Of a stretch of DNA of 64,000 nt, positions 29,401 through 38,400 are shown piece after piece. The number at the start of each line of letters is the position of its first letter. Position 1 is the first letter of the stretch. The stretch comes from Chaetorhynchus papuensis (taxonomy: Eukaryota; Chordata; Aves; Passeriformes; Rhipiduridae): positions 248,001-312,000 of the forward strand of contig VWYX01000859.1 of NCBI GenBank assembly GCA_013396525.1, given 5' to 3'. The notes under the pieces were generated by a model that searched no databases, was not told the origin of the DNA, and saw only the letters and a program-made list of their open reading frames with translations. Both the position numbers and the translations under genes were made by a program.

Positions 29401-32400
29401 AGTTATAAAGAGCTTTCAAACTTTGAAACTTGTGCTGCTACTGAGGGCAACAGATCACTGAACTGCAACCTCAGCTCCATCTGATCCACTATAAATTGAG
29501 CTACTACATAATATCTGTAGTCCTCCTAAGGAAGCAGTAGAACACCAGAAAAAAAGCATCATAAATACTCAGAAGTCTTGCTACCAGTAGAAGCAGCAAA
29601 AACTACAGAATGTATGTTTTTCAAAATTACCCTTTTGTTACCGTTCTGCACGCAGGTAGCTGGAGGCTGTATGTCAAAAAACCAGCTCCAAATTGTTTTC
29701 TGTGGTGCTGGTTGAAGATGCACTTTTAAAGCACAGTTTACAAAGCAATGTATGCTTTGATAATACAACACAAGGCTAAACTGTGATAAACCAGTTTAAG
29801 ATTATTCTTTTCCAGCCCCACCACACACATTCTACAGACATGTCCTATGAGATCAGCAAGAAATCAAGAAGGAAATTTTTCATTTGTACAGCAGCAGTAA
29901 AAGCAGGAAGAAGCTTGTATGCGGTAATAAAATGCCTTTCACCAGTTACAACTTTCCAATTACTGCAAGATAAGAAGTGTTGTTTTCTGAAACCTTGAAG
30001 CCCTCTTAAGTTACAAGCCTAAGGTTTTCATTTATTTACCTGAAACTTGCCTAGCTTTTGTGCAGGATAAATTTATGTAACTTACTTGAATAATAATTCA
30101 CACATAGAAACTGCATGCCTTAAAAATTCTGGAAGATAATTTCCCCATGGCTTGAAATCCAAGAAGGTAAAATCCAGCTTAAGTCAGCCATTTCTCTTCG
30201 TAGTGATAAATGGAAACAACCAGAGTTTTAACAAGGCTATCTTAAAGGTGTCATTGTAAGGTAAGTGAAAATCTATGAAAAAACCCCTGAAAAACAAAAT
30301 AAAGAGCCCAAGAGTATAAAAGTTCTTTAGTTGATAGCCACAAGTTTGCAGAGGTTAAGTTTAGGCTCCTGAGCTCAGCACATTGTAATGAAGGCCTGTG
30401 AAACTGCTGTAGCAACTGCTATAGCAGTCACTCACCTGCACTAATGAAAAAGAAGTCCTTTATGCCTATTAAATCAAATGTAGCTCCGAGCACCTGAAAG
30501 TGAAAATACTTCCTTGTTCCTTCCCTTCCTTAAATACCTCTGGTTTTCATTAAAAAAACAAACAAAAAACCCAACCTGGCAAAATCACGTACCACCCTTC
30601 AGACCTCAATTTCCCTAAGATCCTCTCAGCACAGTAAGAGTTGCTACAGCTCTTTACAGTTAAAAAAAAAAGAAAACACTGTCAGGCCTGAGCAGTGTTT
30701 CTAACAGGTACTGAAAATAACCTCAAAAAACACTCAAAACCATAACACACTAAACCCGACTCCTGTGACACAGCCAGAGGAGGGTTAGTTTGTTGGGTTT
30801 TTTTCTTTTCTAACATAGTACAATGGTAGAAAGACAAAAAACATTTGCTAAATAAACCCATTGTACTGGTCCCCAGTATGCACTGCAATACCGTGACTAA
30901 ACACTGCCACACAATTATTAAGATTCCCATGGAGTGTTAACACTTGCAATATAGATGTATAAACTCTAGCAAGGTCTTGGTGGAACTGGGGAACCTGCTC
31001 TCAATGCACGACCTTCAGCATTTAACCACGCTGAAGCAAAGCCGATAGCAGAGAGGGGATCTACTCTGATGCCCTTCTGACACACAGGACATTCTCTAAG
31101 GCAATGAAGTGAAAAGAAACTATAGCCAAAATCTACACTAGCTTGGGACAGGCTCTTGTCTTTGATATACTAAATTGTCCAGAAGTTACAATAGTCTTTT
31201 CTAGTCTCTATGAAAACTGATTAAATGAATGACAAAAATATTCTAACAGTCTTATTTTTCAGTCTGCCTGTGCAAGAAGGTCACAAGAAATGTTTGAACC
31301 AGTATAACATTTTTTAGATCCATTAAGAAGCCAGGTAGTCTCACAGCCAGCTCTCAGTTAAATGAAAATGTACACAAAACTGCCACTAAAGTCCTCCCAC
31401 TGGAAGTCTTCAGCCTTGTGTCTGGGGAATATGGGCACATTTACCCAAGATTTCAAACCAACACTATTTATGTATTTATATAAGAGGTTGCTTCTAGATT
31501 TAGTAGTTACTTCCATTTCTACTAAGGCTTCAGGCAAGGAACTGGAAGGGCAAAGCTCAGTAGAATTTTATAGATAGTTCAGGAAGTATTAGTTGCTAAA
31601 AACTAAAGCTGGATCCACCCGAGGCTATTTGCAGTGTCACATTCCATGCTCTAAAGACAAAAATTCCCTGCAGGGCAGTTCAGAGTCCAACTATCAGACA
31701 AGCCCGACTTGTTCAACAAGACAGTTGTTTGAAGCCGTTAAATTTAACATGCAGCCATCAAACAGCCAGCCGGCTCTGACTCCTGTGCTAGCACTGTCAC
31801 CCTTCAAAAGTGGATTTCAGCTTGGAAGCACAACCATAAAATGTCACTGGCAGTGGTATTATAACTAATCCCCCATCCCCAAGCATTTTATTTAAAGTAA
31901 GAACAACCCTTTGGCGTCAAGGCTGAATTAGACCTACAAAATGCAACATTAAGAAACTAAACATGAAACACTGCCTTCAGATCACTGGTGAGTTTACTCA
32001 TCTTTAAATTAATTGAAGTAGTCTGCATAATGCAGAATTGCAGAACATTTCTCAACACTGTTTGAAATAAACTATTCACTTGGAAATTAGAAGATCTGTT
32101 TTAAGGGAGCTCTTTCCTTTTCATGTTTTCAGACATAAAAGGCTACATTTCTAGCATGAGAACTCCTAGCTACCTTTACTCTGAAATATGACAGTGCTCA
32201 CACTTTTTGTGAACCTTTCATGTAAAATGCCAAAATAAAATGTGAAAAGCATTGTTATAGCAGCAACACTGCAGTTAGAATTAGTTAAAGACTTCATTAT
32301 AAACCATTCTAAACCAGCTAAACTGCCTTGATAAATTCAATCAATCTATGCTAATTATCAAGGGAATCACCTTTGGGCACAACTTTCCATTTTAATCAAA

Positions 32401-35400
32401 ATACTGATTTTTGAATCAGTGGATCCAAAAAAAGAAAAGCTCCTGGCAAGTAACTATAAATCTCCTTTTTTCAACATCCACACAAGCATTCTGTTCCATT
32501 TCCAGAATTAAAAAAAAAGAGGGATGGAGTGGTGATGCTTTGTTTTATAAATGGAAGTTGCAGTGAATCATGATAGAAGCAACTATTTTGGGACAAGTTA
32601 AAAGTCCTCTTTAGCATAGGGATTTATAGCAAATTAAGCCTATAGCTGCCAATCATGATAAAATTTAGCTCATAAACTTTAAAGTCAAGTTTAATACTTC
32701 TCTTTTCAAAACAAAAAATTATTTTTAATCTTCTAGTATTGCCTTAAGTTAAAGAAAAAGACAATCCAAGCACTTTTATTCATGCTTCTCTCTACTTCAG
32801 ATCTCCAACAAAACTGGGAAAATCAAAACGAAACAATTTTCTTACTAAAACAGAAGTAAAGCCTCTACTTTTCTTTCTCTTGCCTTTTTTATTGTTGCTG
32901 TTGTTTTTGAATGATGATACAATTACAGCCTTGTAGCTTGGAACTGGCATGTGACTGATGCCATCCATGGGATGAATCTAATTAATGTGAACTCAGATTT
33001 TAATGTCATCAAATTTGACAGAAAGTACCACTAGGCAAGCCCCATGTACACACGGGTATACCCTATTTCAGCCTTCTGGAGTCCACTGCACAGGGCACTT
33101 ATCAGGAATTTATCATACTGTAAAAAATTACATTCTATTAACATTGCTTTTCCCATCAAAGTTGGCACAGTGAACCAACTGGAAGCTGTATTTTAAGCCT
33201 AAGGGAACAAGAAGCATCGGAAGTAATTCAAAGGCAACTAAAATAACATGATGTCAAAAGTCTACACTGTCAGTATTAGCCTAAATTTAATGAAAATTCA
33301 AACTGTACCTTAGGAAAGCTTTAGACTCTAACTCTTAATTGCTTTAAAACTCCAAATTATGCCAGTTTTACATGAGAAAAAGGCTGAAATTTAGCACCAA
33401 CACACAAAAAGTCAGCTTTTGCCCCACTGAGTTTCTAACTTTCAATGCAGTGCAAGAAACAATACAAGTTTATCACAGACAGAAAGGAAGCAGGATGGTG
33501 CTACAACAATAAAACCTCAGCCTACTATTTCACCATATCAACAGCTGAACAGTGCCATGTCTTTCAGCAAATATAGGCTGAGAACTTGTGTACAGTTTAA
33601 CAAATAAAAGTTTGTATTTGTTTCAAAGTGGTATGTGATTACACCAAATTTAACTAAAACAAATTTTTGTATCTTTATCTATGGATTTAGGATTTAACTA
33701 TTTGGTTTTGTCTCCTCAGTCTCACCTGGCCTTACATTAATGTACTGGAGCTGAACTATACACTGAAGGTATAATTCACATATACACTGAAGGTGTATCC
33801 TTTAAAATCCCTAAATCCACTTTTCAAAAGCACATTTAAAAAAAACCCTCAAAAACTATGGCATAGCAGAATATGGGTTACTTGTCCAAGTGCTGTTTGG
33901 CATCCATTGCACTTCTGCTGGTTCAGTTTTTAAATGATCAGCACAATAACTAGAGCCAGATTTCTGTAAATAACACGCTTGTTTTCTATACCCTGCTTTA
34001 CTCCCAAGAGCTTTACCCACCCACTATATATTTAATATCACTTATTCCCATTGCATACTAAAGACAAATGTAATCTTCAATAATAAATTAGATTATCAAA
34101 ACTGTTTTAAGTATCAGAGAATGTATCAACATACACAAACATCTTACCACCACAGAAAACTCACAGCTAATGCTTAGATTTGCAGATACCTGGAGAAGCC
34201 TAACTGAAACATCAAACTTAAAAGACAGTGTTGATGAGGAGAGTAAGCAAATACAGTTTTCATTTCTTGGTCTTCCCTGTTGTATTTCCTATCATGCTCC
34301 ACTGCAGCCTCCCATTTAGTAGAAGATAAAATGGAAAAGTTAGACTTGAGCAAATTGGATTTTTTTTAAAGAAAAAAGGTGCTTATCTGTACTGTTGAGA
34401 TGTGCATGTTTTGATGTTTTTCCCCTACTCACATATAATTCTTTCAGCAAGAAAAGCTCAGTAATTAGAGAAGCTCTTCTCTCTTCTACAGCAGCTGTTT
34501 AACCTTTCTGAAGCCTGTAAATATTTTAACAGTATCTATTGACAACATTTGGATTCAGGCCTTAAGCTCCAATGCTGTTCAATGGGCAACTAGCAAGCCT
34601 CTCTCCCATTTCTGTAATCAGCACAAACATACCATATATTTGAGTTGATTCGGCAATATTCTTTTATCAGGACATTCTCCCCAGATCTGCCCAGCTGACC
34701 AAGTTAAAAGAGCCATAACTCAGATACACACAACAATCCAGGATTTGTTAAATTCGCTCTATATTAGAGAATCAACACACAGAACCAGAAGCCTGTGTTT
34801 GTAGCTTTATGATAAATCATTCCATTTAAGAGACACTCAATCATTTCATGTCAATAAAAGCTTGATTGGAATTACATTTGTTGGCATGTTCAGAACTGGA
34901 CATTTCTCACTGATTCTGTAAAGCACTGATCCACAAACCCGTAGACATGTGGGAATTCTAACCTCATGCTGGACACCACTGAAGCCCTGAATCTTACATC
35001 AAAAACATGGACAAACCTCAGACTTGACTTTATCTAGAAGTAGCAGCTACATATATGGACTGCCAAACATATTACAGAATAAGCAACAATAATTTCTTCA
35101 TAGCTTGTAAAATGTTATGGTTTTCTTACATCTTTGTCTGTTTAGATTTATCTGCTGCCTCGCTGCAACCTGAGTCTGCATTCTCTGTGTCAGTCTCTGT
35201 TCTGTGTCTGAACAACTACCAGCACAAGGTCACCCTGGCCCATAATTAAGGAAGGAAACAACCACTCAAGAGAATGATGTCTCATATATTCATGTCACTT
35301 ATTTATATGAAAAGTTCTATATTTGTAAATATCAGAATTATGTTAGTTCTTGGACTATGAGACATCTCTTTAAATAGCAGTTAATTCAGAATTGAAGACC

Positions 35401-38400
35401 AACTGTTGTTGTTTATCTATATCCATTCTTAGTTCAGCCTCTTGAATAGAGACAAAACAAAGATATTTTTACCACCACATGGCCACAAGTGACTTGTGAC
35501 AGGATCTACAAGTTACACTCCCCAGGCATGTGGAGATTTACTTAAAACAACCTACAGAAAAGATATCTTACACAGCAGTTGTTTTATAAGACTTCACTCA
35601 CTAGTTTCAGCAGAGGCATAAATTTACATGACAGTGAATTATGAAAAACTACTTTTACTGACCATTTGGTTTGCTCAAACATTCATCTTACTATAAGCTG
35701 AATACTTCTTTATCAAATATAACAAAGGCTGTATAACAACATGATCTGCATCACTGACAAGTCAGCAGTTGCACAAGAAGGAAGACAAGTGCAAGCCAAG
35801 TCAGGATGAGATCACATTTGGGATGCAAAGGTCAGTGTTTCACATGGGGCTTACAATTCAATGTCAAAGATTATTATATTCTTGTTGAATTACATGCTTC
35901 TCACCACAACTAAGCATAATTTGGCTAAACCCACATTTCTTTGAGAAACAATGTTGTAATATTAAATGAGAAGATATTTATAATATAGAGATATCCCTCA
36001 CTGTGCCAGAGAGAAAACGACAACATATTTATCTCAATACAATCAGATTTTGTAAAAACAAAAGAGAGGTACAGCACAAGGTAAGAAAGCACATTTGAGA
36101 TAACAGCTTATGCACAGGTCTGCTGCTCTTTACACAGCAAGGGATGTGACTGTCTCAGCTCCCTGCATTAGTAAAGACCGGATCATTATGATCAGCTAAC
36201 ACAGAGTCCCCACTGTATCAATGACACCAAGGTTGAATGTTCCCTCTTTAAAATGTGAAGCGCAGGCTCCAGACTGGGTAAAGAACAGTCACAGGTTTCC
36301 CTGCAAATCATTGTGTCGTCTTACAGGAAAAGGCAGTGTTTAAATGAAATCAGAGCTATAAGACAAGAGTGTAAGAAAAAGCTCAGAACCATTGTAGTAC
36401 CATGAAAACTGAAGATTTTCTGATGTGCATATGGCAGAATTGCTTGCATTAATGCCTTTGAAACACCTTCTGAAGGCAACTAGGATCCTTTTTTTTTATA
36501 GACTATAAAACTCTCCATATAAAAGGGTATCTGAACACTTTCTGAATAAAATCAAAAATATCAGAAATTCTGACATGCTTTATGTCTAAGAGTCTGAAAT
36601 ACCTACCAGAACAACCAGAGATGAACGACATATAATTACAACCTTACAGATAAGACAGAGGTTCAATCTCTTTATTTGAATCTGCAGTAAAAGTTAATTC
36701 AGAGGATTATGAAACAGAAGTAAGTTTTCCATACTGATATTTAATTAATATCTTATAAAAGGTTATTCAACCAATATTACAATAGCACTATTACCATAGT
36801 AGTATTACAGCCATGACAGTCTAATGTTACAAGACAAAACTGGTAGATTACCTCAGTCACATAAACACAAAGAAGTCACAGACACACATGAAAGCATGTC
36901 CTTTTCTTCTCCTACCTAATGGAACTCTTCTCCTGCTGTACACTTACATTAGTAAAGCAATTTCAGGTATGTGCTCTTATGCACTTATATAAGAAGTGTC
37001 CCATTCTCCTCTGCAGGTTATTGAAGGCTTTGAACTGACAATCAATTGGAAAAAAATTTTCTTAGTGACTTCTACAGAATGACCTGCACTATCTATTCTA
37101 CACATAATTCAATTATCTTAAAATGCTCACATTCCAACAGTTGGATGAGAAGACAGCAGTTTACATCCATTTCAATATTTGAGTAAAGGTGTTGTACATT
37201 AACAGTTCACTGAACAGAAAAAAATCCCCCAACCACTAAAATCATTTAAAACTGAAAATCATCAGGAAGTTCCATCCTTAACAAGGCACTCTTTGCAGAA
37301 AGTTTAACATCAACAGTTTGAAGAAAAAGAAAAAGAAGAAACCAAAACCAACAAGAGACTCAAGACAAGAACAGAGTCAAACTGTGAACAATACTACATG
37401 GTGGTAACAACCCCAGCAACTCAAATCTAAATTTTACTAAATGTAATTAAGTTTTAAACTGCTTCCATGCAATGTCAGAAGTCTTACAAATCAAGTATGG
37501 CTACTACTTTCATCTTTAACAGTAGACTGTAATCTGTAGCTTTTAGGGAAACAGAAGGAGAAAAAAATCCAAAACCAAATCCTAGCCTTAGATTAGAAAC
37601 TACCTGATGCAAAACAATTGAATACCAACTAAAACCAAACTCTTGCAGACACTCAAACATTATCCCCCCAAAAAATTTAAAAAACCCAAAACAAACAAAC
37701 CACAACAACAGCAACCAGAAACATTAAACCACTTCATACATGGGGTCTTCCAAAGACTGCTCCTGCAGAGCCCCTGATTAATGTTCCTGTCTGCCCAAAT
37801 CTCCAATTCCTCAACTGCACAAGAGGCAATGAAAATAGAGAAATGCCTTCCTAATGTAACTTTGCACAAAACTAAGTGTTGCAACTGACACCTGATGCTG
37901 CCAGAGATCTCAAATGATCACAAAGAACAGGAGTCATGACCCAGGGTAGATGCTAAGATGGTAACACAGCATTATGCAGCACTTGAAAGTTGTGAAAAGC
38001 CTTGCTCCTTTAGCATAGGGTGCTGTATTTAAAAGATTGTCATGAAGGACCCGATTATCAAAAGACAAGACTATTAGCAACAATCTGAAGCATCACAAAG
38101 GACAAGCTTGGATTTCACTGTTTCTTTAGCTAACAAGCCTGCAAAAGCTAAAGCCACGTATTTGGGATTTGTGGCACAATAAATTCCTACTTCACTTAAC
38201 TGTAACTCTCCAGCAGTTTTTCTAGTTTGAAGAAATTGCGTAGCTTTCTTTCCCAGGATGTCAATCTGGGACAAAGTCACAACAGTGCAACATACTACCC
38301 TTCACTGGGCAGACCCAGGTATAAAGAGACTTTTCTCTAAACTGCTATATCCTGTCACTGGTAACTATTGCTACACCTTCCCATTCTGCTAGATGCTCTG